This document shows, one piece after another, positions 34,218-42,978 of a stretch of 64,000 nt of DNA (position 1 is the stretch's first letter; the number at the start of each line of letters is the position of its first letter). A program made the translations under genes and the position numbers. Under the pieces are notes generated by a model, which had not been told where the DNA came from, searched no databases, and was given only the letters and a program-made list of their open reading frames with translations. Source of the stretch: Thermomicrobiales bacterium (GTDB lineage Bacteria > Chloroflexota > Chloroflexia > Thermomicrobiales > UBA6265); the NCBI GenBank assembly GCA_041390825.1, contig JAWKPF010000022.1:1-64000 (forward strand), written 5' to 3'.

Positions 34218-34697
34218 GTGTCCGCCAAGCTGACCCATTTCGACGAATCGGGTCGCGCGCACATGGTCGATGTCGGCGAGAAGGAGATCACTGCTCGCCG
34301 AGCAGTCGCCACCGGTTTCGTGCGCATGCACCCGGAGACGGTTGCGCTGATTCGCGAGGGGCGCGCCGCCAAAGGGGATGTGCTGGCAGTGGCGCAAGTG
34401 GCGGCTATCATGGCCGCCAAGAAGACTCCCGACCTCATTCCCATGTGCCATCCGTTGATGCTCACCAGGGTGAAGATCGCGTTTGCGATCGAAGTGGACG
34501 GCATCGGTATCGAAGCGACCGTCGAGACCCGCGGGCAAACGGGCGTCGAGATGGAAGCGCTCACCGCCGTTTCAGGCGCCGCGCTCACGATTTACGACAT
34601 GGTCAAAGCGGTCGATCGCGGCATGACTATCGAGCGAATCGGCCTCCAGGAGAAGACTGGCGGCAAGAGCGGGCATTGGGTTCGTCAGCCGAAGTAG
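34218..34697 (+). CDS. moaC: Cyclic pyranopterin monophosphate synthase (MoaC)
   Basis: 159 residues. LTHFDESGRAHMVDVGEKEITAR, the catalytic block IPMCHPLMLT, VETRGQTGVEMEALTAVS and the lysine-containing MVKAVDRGM and KTGGKSGHW are diagnostic. MoaC converts the GTP-derived intermediate made by MoaA into cPMP, the first step to molybdenum cofactor. Start GTG 34218. No other molybdopterin gene is in the window, so it is a scattered member of the pathway, cotranscribed with the isomerase. Confidence 0.92.
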   Translation: MSAKLTHFDESGRAHMVDVGEKEITARRAVATGFVRMHPETVALIREGRAAKGDVLAVAQVAAIMAAKKTPDLIPMCHPLMLTRVKIAFAIEVDGIGIEATVETRGQTGVEMEALTAVSGAALTIYDMVKAVDRGMTIERIGLQEKTGGKSGHWVRQPK

Positions 34698-34856
34698 CAC
34701 CTCCGATGAGGGCGGAAAATATCCGCATCTGACGACTTCTGGTTATGTTCGTCTCCATGGTAGACTCACCGGCGATCAGCGCGGGTGCTCTAGCCTCGCG
34801 CTTTTGTGTATGACGCGTTCGGTACGAACGATGTCTTCTACGTAGAGGAGAACAGG

Positions 34857-35915
34857 ATGACGGTTCGCTTGACTCGTCGTGGGTTCGTTGGGGCCGCGGT
34901 TGCCGTTCCGGCATTGGCCGCGCTCCCCATTTCGCTCGAGTCCGTTGGCGCGCAGGATCCCATCACGGTCACCATGGTGACCGACACTGCCGGTCTCGGA
35001 GACCAGAACTTCAATGACCTGGCGAATGCCGGTGGCACCAAAGCGGCTACTGACTTCGGCATCGACTGGAAGGTCATCGAGTCGGTCGACATTCCGTCGT
35101 ATGTTCCGAACCTTACGGCCGGGGCCGAGCAGGGCCCGCTGACGGTTGCGGTCGGCTTCCTCCTTACCGATGCCGTGGGCGCAGTGGCCGCGCAGTATCC
35201 CGACGCGCACTTCGCCATCATCGATGCGGCGGTCGAGGCCGACAACGTCCAGTCCGTGCTCTACAAGGAGCAGGAAGCCGCATTCCTCGGTGGTGTCGCT
35301 GCCGGCCTGATGACGCAGACAGACAAGATTGGCATCATCGGCGGCCAGCGCATCCCACCCGTCATCCGCTATGAAGTCGGATTCCGTGCGGGTGTCGAGT
35401 CGGTCAACCCGGATGCCGAGATCATCATTGCGTACGCCGATTCGTTCGGCGACCCGGACAAGGGCAAGGAGTTCGCCCTGGCGCAGTTCGCCGACGGCGC
35501 CGACTTCATCTTCCCGGTTGCGGGTCTCACCGGTGTGGGAGCGTACACCGCGGTTTCTGAGCTGGGCAACCAGGGTTCCCAATGGGTCATTGGCGCGGAC
35601 GTCACCCAGGATCACAACGCGCCCGGCTATGAGGCGTTCGTGGTGCGCAAGGGCGTCGATACGGGCGTCTACCAGGCGATCGAGCAGGAAGTCAACGGCA
35701 CCTTCACCGGCGGCATCCATAACCTTGGCATCGCCGAGGGTGGTGTTGGCTTCGAGGACCCTAACGGCCGCGTCCCGGCCGATGTCCTGGCTCAGGTCGA
35801 GGAGTGGCAGGCGAAGATCCTCGATGGCTCGCTGGTGGTTCCGTCCACTGACGAGGAGTACGAGGCATTCGGCAGTGCCGGCGCTGCTTCCCCCGTAGCG
35901 TCCCCGGCGGCGTAA
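34857..35915 (+). CDS. BMP-family ABC transporter substrate-binding protein
   Basis: 352 residues. VRLTRRGFVGAAVAVPALA is a Tat leader; no lipobox cysteine, unlike the usual BmpA lipoprotein. Then TMVTDTAGLGDQNFNDLANAG, VGFLLTDAVG, YKEQEAAFLGGVAAGLMT, and FPVAGLTGVGAYTAV are Bmp/Med domain marks. It likely binds purine nucleosides outside the membrane for the ATPase and two permeases downstream. ATG 34857 has GAGGAG six bases upstream. The Pro/Ala/Ser tail is short and probably disordered. Confidence 0.87.
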   Translation: MTVRLTRRGFVGAAVAVPALAALPISLESVGAQDPITVTMVTDTAGLGDQNFNDLANAGGTKAATDFGIDWKVIESVDIPSYVPNLTAGAEQGPLTVAVGFLLTDAVGAVAAQYPDAHFAIIDAAVEADNVQSVLYKEQEAAFLGGVAAGLMTQTDKIGIIGGQRIPPVIRYEVGFRAGVESVNPDAEIIIAYADSFGDPDKGKEFALAQFADGADFIFPVAGLTGVGAYTAVSELGNQGSQWVIGADVTQDHNAPGYEAFVVRKGVDTGVYQAIEQEVNGTFTGGIHNLGIAEGGVGFEDPNGRVPADVLAQVEEWQAKILDGSLVVPSTDEEYEAFGSAGAASPVASPAA

Positions 35916-35942
35916 ACAACCAAGAACGACGAATCGCAGGAG

Positions 35943-35979
35943 AACTCGGGATGCGCAAGCGTCCCGGGTTTTCCTTTTC
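35943..35979 (+). terminator. Hairpin with T-rich tail behind the BMP binding protein
   Basis: AACTCGGGA (35943-35951) pairs with TCCCGGGTT (35962-35970) with one G-T, then TTCCTTTTC. As in the ribose-type operon, it separates an abundant binding protein from its ATPase gene. Confidence 0.7.
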
Positions 35980-36001
35980 TTGCTTTGCATACCGATCCCG
36001 T

Positions 36002-36034
36002 ACCCAGGACCCTGGACCCTGGACTCCGGACTCC
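36002..36034. repeat. Short direct repeats CCAGGACCCTGGACC
   Basis: Tandem copies of GGACCCT and GGACTCC make a locally repetitive stretch after the terminator. It shares ACCCAGGACC with the hairpin at 17973-18029. No coding meaning is evident. Confidence 0.45.
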
Positions 36035-36076
36035 GCCCATCGCCTCCCCAACTCTCGACCTCGATCAGCCCAGCAT

Positions 36077-36104
36077 TTGAGTAGTGCGACACGTCGGGTA
36101 CAAT
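36077..36104 (+). promoter_or_regulatory. Candidate sigma-A promoter of the BMP ATPase/permease genes
   Basis: TTGAGT (36077-36082), a 16-base spacer, and TACAAT (36099-36104) fit the -35/-10 consensus well. Transcription near 36111 would begin about 60 bases before the chosen start, giving the ATPase and permeases their own promoter after the upstream terminator. Confidence 0.5.
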
Positions 36105-36172
36105 GCGCCAATTCGATGTACGTTCGCCCAACCAGTCTGGCCCGGGCCGGATTCGCAGGAGTGGAGACTCGG

Positions 36173-37732
36173 GTGGCCGCAGAGCCTCAACCGCAGGCGC
36201 CGTTGGCAGTCGAAATGCTGGGGATCGTCAAACGTTTTCCCGGTGTGGTCGCCAACGATGGAATCGATCTGTCGGTGCGGCAGGGGGAAATCCATGCCCT
36301 CCTTGGTGAGAACGGCGCAGGCAAGTCGACACTGATGAACATCCTGATGGGGCTCTATCCGCCTGACGGCGGACAGATCTTCATCGATGGCAACCAGGTC
36401 CATTTCCATAGTCCGCGTGATGCCGCCAACGCCGGACTGGGCATGGTTCACCAGCACTTCATGCTGATTTCGCGCTTCACTGTCACCGAGAATGTCATCC
36501 TCGGCAACGAGGGACCGTCGATCACACTCGATCGCAAACGGGCGGAGCAGATCGTCGGCGAGACGGCGGAGCACTATGGTCTTCGTGTCGACCCCAAAGC
36601 GCTGATCGAGAATCTGCCGGTCGGCATGCAGCAACGGGTCGAAATCTTGCGGGTGCTCTATCAACAGAGCCGCACGCTGATCCTCGATGAACCGACAGCC
36701 CTGCTGACGCCGCAAGAGGTCGAGGATCTTTACGCCATCCTGTTGCAACTCAAAGAAGCCGGGCACACGGTCATCTTCATCACGCACAAACTGCGGGAAG
36801 TTGCCGCCATCAGCGATCGCGTGACCGTGATTCGGCGTGGCAAGACCGTCGGCACACGCGAGACGAGAGACACTACATCCGAAGAACTCGCCGAGTTGAT
36901 GGTCGGCCGAGATGTGCGCTTGCATGTCGATCGGCCGCCCGCGAACCCGGGAGACGCCGCGCTGCAGGTCTTCGACTTGCGGGTCAAGGGACGAGGCAAC
37001 CGTGATGCGCTCGATGGGCTGAGCCTCGGGGTGCGCCGAGGCGAGATTGTCGGCATCGCCGGGGTCGAAGGCAACGGGCAAACCGAGCTGGTCGAATGCA
37101 TCGCTGGACTGCAGAAACCGGACAGCGGCACCATCATGCTCGACAACACCGAAACGACCGGATGGGGCCCGATTCCGCTACGCGAAGCCGGACTCTCGTA
37201 CATCCCTGAGGATCGGCACTATCGCGGTCTCGTGCTTCCCTTCTCACTGACCGAGAACATGTTGCTCGGCAACAGCACGGTCGAGCCGTTTAGCAGAGGC
37301 GGCCGCATCGACTACGCAAAGACCCGCGACATCGCGGCCAAGGAGATGCAGGAATTCGATGTTCGCGCTCCCGGGCCCGAGACACCTGCGAGCGCCCTCT
37401 CGGGCGGAAACCAACAGAAGTTCATCATCGCGCGCGAGCTCTATCGGGAACCAAACGTCATTCTGGCGGTGCAACCGACGCGTGGGCTCGATGTCGGGGC
37501 GATCGAGTTCGTGCATGGTCAGCTGGTCGCCGAGCGAGACAAGGGGCGGGGTGTGTTGCTGATCTCGTTCGACCTGGACGAGATCTTCGATCTTTCGGAC
37601 CGCATCCTGGTTATCTATCAGGGGAAAATCGTGGGCGACTATCCGAACGGCAAGATCAGCCGGGCGGAGTGCGGATTGCTCATGGGCGGCAAGACGATCG
37701 AGATGGAGGGGGAGCCTATCCGTGTTGGCTAA
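36173..37732 (+). CDS. BMP-type ABC transporter ATP-binding protein, tandem domains
   Basis: 519 residues with two ABC domains. Domain 1: GENGAGKST, NLPVGMQQRVEI as signature, LILDEPTALLT. Domain 2: GVEGNGQTELVE as modified P-loop, LSGGNQQKFIIA, and AVQPTRGLDVGA in place of the normal Walker B DEPT, as is usual in this group. It energises nucleoside import. GTG 36173 follows GGAG and yields the usual length; ATG 36116 is possible, but would put the start only a few bases from the predicted transcription start. The stop overlaps the first permease by 11 bases. Confidence 0.85.
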   Translation: MAAEPQPQAPLAVEMLGIVKRFPGVVANDGIDLSVRQGEIHALLGENGAGKSTLMNILMGLYPPDGGQIFIDGNQVHFHSPRDAANAGLGMVHQHFMLISRFTVTENVILGNEGPSITLDRKRAEQIVGETAEHYGLRVDPKALIENLPVGMQQRVEILRVLYQQSRTLILDEPTALLTPQEVEDLYAILLQLKEAGHTVIFITHKLREVAAISDRVTVIRRGKTVGTRETRDTTSEELAELMVGRDVRLHVDRPPANPGDAALQVFDLRVKGRGNRDALDGLSLGVRRGEIVGIAGVEGNGQTELVECIAGLQKPDSGTIMLDNTETTGWGPIPLREAGLSYIPEDRHYRGLVLPFSLTENMLLGNSTVEPFSRGGRIDYAKTRDIAAKEMQEFDVRAPGPETPASALSGGNQQKFIIARELYREPNVILAVQPTRGLDVGAIEFVHGQLVAERDKGRGVLLISFDLDEIFDLSDRILVIYQGKIVGDYPNGKISRAECGLLMGGKTIEMEGEPIRVG

Positions 37733-38840
37733 CTGGAAGTCTCGCGGCACGCTCGTTACCGTCCTGACCTCCGTCCTGGCGGTCGCGGTCGCACTGCTCG
37801 TGGGCGCGCTCTTCATTTTCCTGTCACAGCAGAACCCGATCGAGGCCTACAAGGCGCTGCTCGACGGCGCATTTGGGAGCCGCCGCGCGGTTGGGGAGAC
37901 GTTGGCGGCCAGCACGCCGTACATCTTCGGCGGCCTGGCGTTCGCCGTTGCTTATCGAGCGGGGCTGTTCAACATCGGTATCGAAGGGCAGATGATCATG
38001 GGCGGTCTCGCGGCCGGCCTGGTCGCTGCCTGGAACCTCGATCTTCCCAAAGTCATCTATCTGCCGGTGGCGTTGCTTGCCGCCGCCATTGCTGGTGGGC
38101 TTTGGGGGGCGATTGCAGGCGCCCTCAAGGCGGTCTCGGGGGCGCATGAAGTTATCACCACGATCATGCTCAACTATCTTGCCTTTCAGATCGTGAACTA
38201 TGTGGTGTTGCGCGCCGACTCATGGCTTCCGGTCAATCCGCAACTACAGGCGACCGATCCCGCGTCGCCCGATGCGCGCTTGCCGAACATTTTGAGCGGC
38301 ACTCGCCTGCATGCCGGGCTCTTGCTCGGATTGCTCATGGCGGTCCTGATCTGGTATCTCCTGTTCCGCACCACCTTCGGCTATCGGCTGCGCACTGTCG
38401 GGCTCAGCAAGGGCGCCGCAGCCTATGCCGGCATGAGCTGGGGCGCCACTATCACCATCGCCATGTTCATCAGTGGCGCGTTGGGCGGCCTTGGCGGATC
38501 GAGCGAAACGCTTGGCTTGCTGGGACAGCAATACAACGCGCCACAGGGATATGGTTTCGCCTCGATCGCCGTCGGTCTGGTTGGGCGTAACAATCCGTTC
38601 GGTGTCGTGCTCGCGGCCCTCCTCTTCGGCACCCTGCGCAGTGGCTCCACTGCCATGCAGAACCAGGCCGGCACCTCGAAAGAGCTTGTGCTTGTGTTGC
38701 AAGGACTCGTCATCCTCTCGTTTGCCGCGCTGGCCGCATCTGGCCGGGTGCAGACCTGGTGGGCCAAACGCCGCAACACCCGGGTCGACGAATTCAGTGA
38801 CACGATCGGCGTCGAGCCGGGCGTTCAGCCCGAGCTCTAG
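37722..38840 (+). CDS. BMP-type ABC transporter permease 1
   Basis: 372-residue BPD_transp_2 membrane protein with about ten helices. ASTPYIFGGLAFAVAYRAGLFNIGIEGQ is the family core near residues 60-90, with AHEVITTIMLNYLAF after it. Corresponds to YufP/NupB-type permeases that pair with a second shorter permease. GTG 37722 has GGGGAG seven bases upstream and overlaps the ATPase end. Confidence 0.86.
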   Translation: MLANWKSRGTLVTVLTSVLAVAVALLVGALFIFLSQQNPIEAYKALLDGAFGSRRAVGETLAASTPYIFGGLAFAVAYRAGLFNIGIEGQMIMGGLAAGLVAAWNLDLPKVIYLPVALLAAAIAGGLWGAIAGALKAVSGAHEVITTIMLNYLAFQIVNYVVLRADSWLPVNPQLQATDPASPDARLPNILSGTRLHAGLLLGLLMAVLIWYLLFRTTFGYRLRTVGLSKGAAAYAGMSWGATITIAMFISGALGGLGGSSETLGLLGQQYNAPQGYGFASIAVGLVGRNNPFGVVLAALLFGTLRSGSTAMQNQAGTSKELVLVLQGLVILSFAALAASGRVQTWWAKRRNTRVDEFSDTIGVEPGVQPEL

Positions 38841-38866
38841 GCGAAGAGCAGGGAAGGTCCAAGCGT

Positions 38867-39748
38867 ATGGCCGATTTCTTCGACGTGAACCTGCTCAAGG
38901 CGGTGCTGCGCATGGCAACCCCGCTCATCTTTGCGGCCATGGGTGGTCTCATCTGCGAGCGCTCGGGTGTCATGAACATCGGGCTCGAAGGAATGATGCT
39001 GACCGGCGCCTTTGTGGGTGTGCTGGGCACCTACTACCTCCACAATCCATGGTGGGGCCTTATTTGCGCCATCTTGGCTGGCGGCGCGGTGGGATTGATT
39101 CACGCCTTCTGGAGCATCGGCCTGCGGTCTGACCAGATCGTGACCGGAACAGCCATCAATCTGCTTGCCGCCGGAATAACCATCTTTCTCACACAACGGA
39201 TATGGGGTCAAGCCGGGCGTACTCCAAACGTGGAGACGCTGCCCACGGTGGCTGGCGGCTTGAGCATCCTCGTGCCGCTTGCGTTCGTGACCGTACCGAT
39301 CGTCTGGTACTTCCTGCGCGCGACGAAGCCGGGCCTGCGATTGATGGCGAGCGGCGAAAGTCCGCAAGCGGCGGAGAGTGTCGGCATTGCGGTCGATCGA
39401 ACGCGCTATCTCGCGGTGATGGCCAGTGGCATGCTGGCCGCGGCAGGAGGCGCGTATCTCTCGATCGGCTCGCTCTCGCTCTTCACACGCGACATGACCG
39501 CGGGCCGCGGATTCATTGCGTTGGCGGCGGTTATCTTCGGCAACTGGATGCCGCTTGGAACGCTTGGTGCCTGTCTGTTGTTCGCGGGCGCGCAGGCGCT
39601 ACAGATCCAGGGACAGGTCAAGGGCATCGGCATTCCCACCGAGCTCTTGCTGGCGCTGCCCTATCTGCTGACACTGATCGCGCTGGCAGGATTCGTCAGG
39701 AATTCCCGTCCGCCGGCCGGTTTGGGTCAGCATCCGACGACCCACTAG
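38867..39748 (+). CDS. BMP-type ABC transporter permease 2
   Basis: 293-residue BPD_transp_2 membrane protein. MATPLIFAAMGGLICERSGVMNIGLEGMML near the start and SDQIVTGTAINLLAAG are the YufQ/NupC-type marks. It completes the importer with the first permease and the ATPase. ATG 38867 begins 26 bases after the first permease stop. Its last 53 bases overlap the convergent VanZ gene. Confidence 0.86.
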   Translation: MADFFDVNLLKAVLRMATPLIFAAMGGLICERSGVMNIGLEGMMLTGAFVGVLGTYYLHNPWWGLICAILAGGAVGLIHAFWSIGLRSDQIVTGTAINLLAAGITIFLTQRIWGQAGRTPNVETLPTVAGGLSILVPLAFVTVPIVWYFLRATKPGLRLMASGESPQAAESVGIAVDRTRYLAVMASGMLAAAGGAYLSIGSLSLFTRDMTAGRGFIALAAVIFGNWMPLGTLGACLLFAGAQALQIQGQVKGIGIPTELLLALPYLLTLIALAGFVRNSRPPAGLGQHPTTH

Positions 39749-40151
39749 CCGAGCCGTCTCGCCAGTCGAGCAATTGCATCGCGGCGAGCGCGCCTGCGCA
39801 CGCTCCAAGGAAGTCGACCAACAAGTCTTCGACGTCTGTCTGGCGGTTGGGAACGAACGATTGGTGGAACTCGTCGGTAACGCCGTAGATCGTGGCCAGC
39901 ACGATTGCCGCCAGAAGCGCCTTTACCGCGCTCCAGCCGAGCCAGCGCAAGAACACGGCCAGTGAGGCGCCAAGCGCCGCGTACGCGAAAAAGTGACCAG
40001 CCACGCTTTGCACATCCCGGCTGCCATCGAGATCCGGTAGTTGTGACCGGCTCGACAGGAAGAAGATCACCGCCATGACGGCGATCGGTGTTCCCACAGC
40101 CATCCACGCGGGCATGGAGCGGGGAATGTCAGTTTTTTCGATCTCGGTCAT
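39696..40151 (-). CDS. VanZ-like membrane protein
   Basis: 151 residues with four predicted helices. FFLSSRSQLPD in the first loop, HFFAYAALGASLAV, and the EFHQSFVPNRQTDVEDLLVDFLGA block are the VanZ-family marks. Role unknown in most bacteria; VanZ itself gives low teicoplanin resistance. ATG 40151 is preferred over an upstream in-frame start at 40211. It converges on, and overlaps by 53 bases, the BMP permease, and is divergent from the SDH anchor gene. Confidence 0.78.
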   Translation of the reverse strand: MTEIEKTDIPRSMPAWMAVGTPIAVMAVIFFLSSRSQLPDLDGSRDVQSVAGHFFAYAALGASLAVFLRWLGWSAVKALLAAIVLATIYGVTDEFHQSFVPNRQTDVEDLLVDFLGACAGALAAMQLLDWRDGSASGSSDADPNRPADGNS

Positions 40152-40271
40152 GCTGCATCCGTTCGGGCGGCCGCGAATCGGCCCCCGCAAGATCGTACAA
40201 TGACGTGACAAGGAACAGGCCGCATACGTGCGAATTCACGCGGCCGGAGAGGACAGGAAGGACTGAAGTCG

Positions 40272-41165
40272 ATGTCGGCGGTGGTTTCAGAGCGACCGAA
40301 TTCAGAGCTCAGCGCGGGCATCCCAGGGTTCGACCGGCTCGTGTGGTACTTCCTCCGGGTGTCGGGACTGGCGCTGGTGCTCCTGGCGTGCGGTCACCTC
40401 ATCATCACGCACTTCGTCAATGTCCCTTCGGAGACAGTGTTCGATTTCGTTGCGAACCGGTGGGCCAGCCCCTTCTGGCGCACGTTCGATTTCCTGCTTC
40501 TTTTCTTTGCGCTCTGGCACGGCATCCTCGGCATGCGGAGTATTTCTACCGATCTGGTGCGAGCGCCGGGGTGGCGAGTGGCCGTGAACGCGCTCTGGTG
40601 GGTGATCGGCATCGTCTTCTTCGCGCTCGGCACAGTCACGATCTTCGCGTTCGATGAAGCACAAGGCCGCGCGAATACCGGGCCACTGGCAGATGCGTTT
40701 TGGGTGGCCGATGCGATCGCCTGGTCGCTCTACATCTTCGCCGCGCTCACGTATGTGGGCGGCGTGTTATTGGTGATCTACATCGCCCGGCATATCAGCC
40801 TGGGCACTCGCCCGATTTACCGTGGCGACCTGGGACAATACGCCTGGATTCTGCATCGCGTGGCAGGCGCTGGGATTGTCTTCTTCCTGTTGGTCCACAT
40901 TGTGGACATCATGCTCATCGGATTCGGCCACGAGGTGTACGACGAGGCTGTTTCGGTCTATTCCAATGCCTTCCTGATTCCGATGGAGATTGCGCTGGTG
41001 GGAGCGGTCTTCTACCACACATTCAACGGGCTGCGAATCATGTTGGTCAACTTCTCCAAGTGGGGACTGCATCGCCAGAAGTCCCTCTTCTGGGTGTCCC
41101 TGGGCATCACCGTTGTGCTCACCGCGATCAGCGCCTGGATCATCGTCGCTCACGAGTTCATGTAG
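40272..41165 (+). CDS. Fused succinate dehydrogenase membrane anchor, SdhD-like then SdhC-like
   Basis: 297 residues with about seven helices. Residues 20-120 look like SdhD (RVSGLALVLLACGHLIITH, FDFLLLFFALWHGILGMRSI). Residues 150-297 look like SdhC/cytochrome b556 (YAWILHRVAGAGIVFFLLVHIVDI, NAFLIPMEIALVGAVFYHTFNGLRIML). His42 or His83, and His209 are heme-ligand candidates. It would anchor complex II and pass electrons to quinone. No sdhA or sdhB is beside it. ATG 40272. A fusion of both anchor subunits in D-C order is unusual. Confidence 0.75.
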   Translation: MSAVVSERPNSELSAGIPGFDRLVWYFLRVSGLALVLLACGHLIITHFVNVPSETVFDFVANRWASPFWRTFDFLLLFFALWHGILGMRSISTDLVRAPGWRVAVNALWWVIGIVFFALGTVTIFAFDEAQGRANTGPLADAFWVADAIAWSLYIFAALTYVGGVLLVIYIARHISLGTRPIYRGDLGQYAWILHRVAGAGIVFFLLVHIVDIMLIGFGHEVYDEAVSVYSNAFLIPMEIALVGAVFYHTFNGLRIMLVNFSKWGLHRQKSLFWVSLGITVVLTAISAWIIVAHEFM

Positions 41166-41291
41166 GGAGCGATTTCCCGTCGTCCGACCCGATCATGCCC
41201 AGGCAATCCGCCCGGGTCTTGGGATCGCGAGATTCTTCGAACTGCAGCCCGGCTATCATTGATCGTAGCGACCCGTTCGTCCGGAACAGGG

Positions 41292-42131
41292 ATGACGCGA
41301 TTGAGAATACGGGCGATCAACAAAGCGAGCGCATCGGGTGCGGTCCTCTTCGGACTCATGGGCGCGCTTGCCCTGTTCGATGAGGCTGGCGCGGCGAACC
41401 CGCCAGCGGGAACCATCATGGCGCCGCTTTCGCTCGCCTCCGTGGGGGAACGAGTCATCGACGCGCTCTCCAATCCGACCGTTGCCTACATCTTGCTGAG
41501 CCTTGGCATGTTCGGCGTCTTCCTGGAAGTAGCCGCACCAGGCGGTTTTCTCCCAGGGCTGACCGGGGTTGTTCTTGTTGCGGTCGGCGCTTTGCTCCTG
41601 AACAACTCGACCGAGATCGATTGGGTCGGCGCGGCAATCATGGCCGCGGCATTCTTGCTCTTTGTGGCCGATATCTTTCTTCCTTCGGCGGGACTGCTCA
41701 CGCTCGGAGGGTTGGTGGCGTTTGTCTATGGATCGTTTCGCCTGACCGCATCCGATTCTGGAGACGACGCAATTGCCAGGCCCGCCATCTGGGTCATGGC
41801 AGTGCTCTTTGCGGTCTTTTTCCTCATGCTAGGAGGATTGGCCTTGAAAACGCGATTTGGTCGTTCGAATGTCGGCCGCGACGGACTTCTGGGCACCATC
41901 GGCGTCGTGCGACAGACACTTGCGCCGAGCGGCATGGTCTTCGCGCAGGGAGAGCTCTGGAGCGCGACGCTGGACGAATCGACCGGCAACCATGAGCTCG
42001 CGGAAGGAAAGTCGGTCGTTGTCATTGGACTCGACGGGCTGCGCGTGATCGTTCGACCGGCGACAGAAGCCGAGCAGCGAAGCGGCGCTTCGGTGGCAGT
42101 TCCCCCCTGGGGAAGTCCCGAGCCAGTCTAG
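41292..42131 (+). CDS. NfeD-like membrane protein
   Basis: 279 residues. Several helices near residues 60-185 (LGMFGVFLEVAAPGGFLPGL, LLFVADIFLPSAGLLTLGG) and a C-terminal OB-fold-like domain from GRDGLLGTIGVV to VIGLDGLRVIV define the NfeD family. This version lacks the serine-protease domain of long NfeD. NfeD and SPFH proteins work as pairs in membrane microdomains. ATG 41292 is chosen; TTG 41259 is possible. The SPFH gene follows after 48 bases. Confidence 0.8.
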   Translation: MTRLRIRAINKASASGAVLFGLMGALALFDEAGAANPPAGTIMAPLSLASVGERVIDALSNPTVAYILLSLGMFGVFLEVAAPGGFLPGLTGVVLVAVGALLLNNSTEIDWVGAAIMAAAFLLFVADIFLPSAGLLTLGGLVAFVYGSFRLTASDSGDDAIARPAIWVMAVLFAVFFLMLGGLALKTRFGRSNVGRDGLLGTIGVVRQTLAPSGMVFAQGELWSATLDESTGNHELAEGKSVVVIGLDGLRVIVRPATEAEQRSGASVAVPPWGSPEPV

Positions 42132-42179
42132 TCAACTCGTCGGGTCCAACCCGGAACCGCTCGAAAGGAGCAACACCAT

Positions 42180-42968
42180 ATGGCCGCAGTCGGGCTTGGC
42201 ATTGTCCTGATCGTTCTCCTCTTCCTGCTGATCGTGTTGCTCGCATCGGTCAAGATCGTGCGCGAGTACGAGCGGGGCGTCGTCTTTCGCCTTGGGCGGT
42301 TGGTTGGCCCACGAGGTCCTGGACTCATCTTGCTCGTGCCGTTCATCGAGCGCATGATGAAAGTCGATCTCCGCACCGTCACGATGGACGTTCCCGCCCA
42401 GGAGGTCATCACCCGCGACAACGTGACCGTTCGCGTGAATGCGGTTTCGTATTTCCGTGTGATCGACCCGTCTGCCGCTGTCACCAACGTTACCGACTAC
42501 ATCCGGGCCACATCGCAGATCGCGCAAACCACGCTGCGCAGTGTGCTGGGGCAGTCGTCGCTCGACGAACTGCTCTCGGAGCGCGAAAAGATCAACTCCG
42601 AGCTCCAGCGCATCATCGACGAGCAAACCGAACCGTGGGGCGTCAAGGTTTCGATTGTCGAGGTGAAGGACGTCGAACTTCCCCAGTCGATGCAGCGTGC
42701 GATGGCCCGCCAGGCGGAAGCCGAACGCGAGAAGCGAGCCAAGATCATTCATGCGGAAGGTGAGTTCCAGGCCAGCAAACAGCTGGCAGAAGCAGCGAAT
42801 GTCATCGCGGAACAGCCAGTCGCGCTGCAGCTTCGCTATCTGCAAACCTTGGGGGAAATCGGAGCCGAGAAGAACACCACGATTGTCTTCCCATTGCCGA
42901 TCGAGCTCATTGGGTTGCTCCCCGAGAGCATCCTGAATGCGGAAGAGAACGCCTCGAAGAAGCGTTAG
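42180..42968 (+). CDS. Slipin/stomatin-like SPFH (band 7) protein
   Basis: 262 residues. One N-terminal helix (residues 5-24) is followed by the SPFH domain: VREYERGVVFRLGRLVGPRGPG, MDVPAQEVITRDNVTVRVNAV, and a helical Ala/Glu-rich stalk with MARQAEAEREKRAKIIHAEGE. It oligomerises in membrane microdomains and, with NfeD just upstream, may help stress resistance or protease control. ATG 42180 follows AAAGGAG by nine bases. Confidence 0.88.
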   Translation: MAAVGLGIVLIVLLFLLIVLLASVKIVREYERGVVFRLGRLVGPRGPGLILLVPFIERMMKVDLRTVTMDVPAQEVITRDNVTVRVNAVSYFRVIDPSAAVTNVTDYIRATSQIAQTTLRSVLGQSSLDELLSEREKINSELQRIIDEQTEPWGVKVSIVEVKDVELPQSMQRAMARQAEAEREKRAKIIHAEGEFQASKQLAEAANVIAEQPVALQLRYLQTLGEIGAEKNTTIVFPLPIELIGLLPESILNAEENASKKR

Positions 42969-42978
42969 GCAGCGATCC

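Noticed and set aside
40218..40245. GGCCGC ... GCGGCC inverted repeat before the SDH anchor gene
   Set aside because: Six-base GC arms 16 bases apart are expected by chance in GC-rich DNA; no second copy seen.
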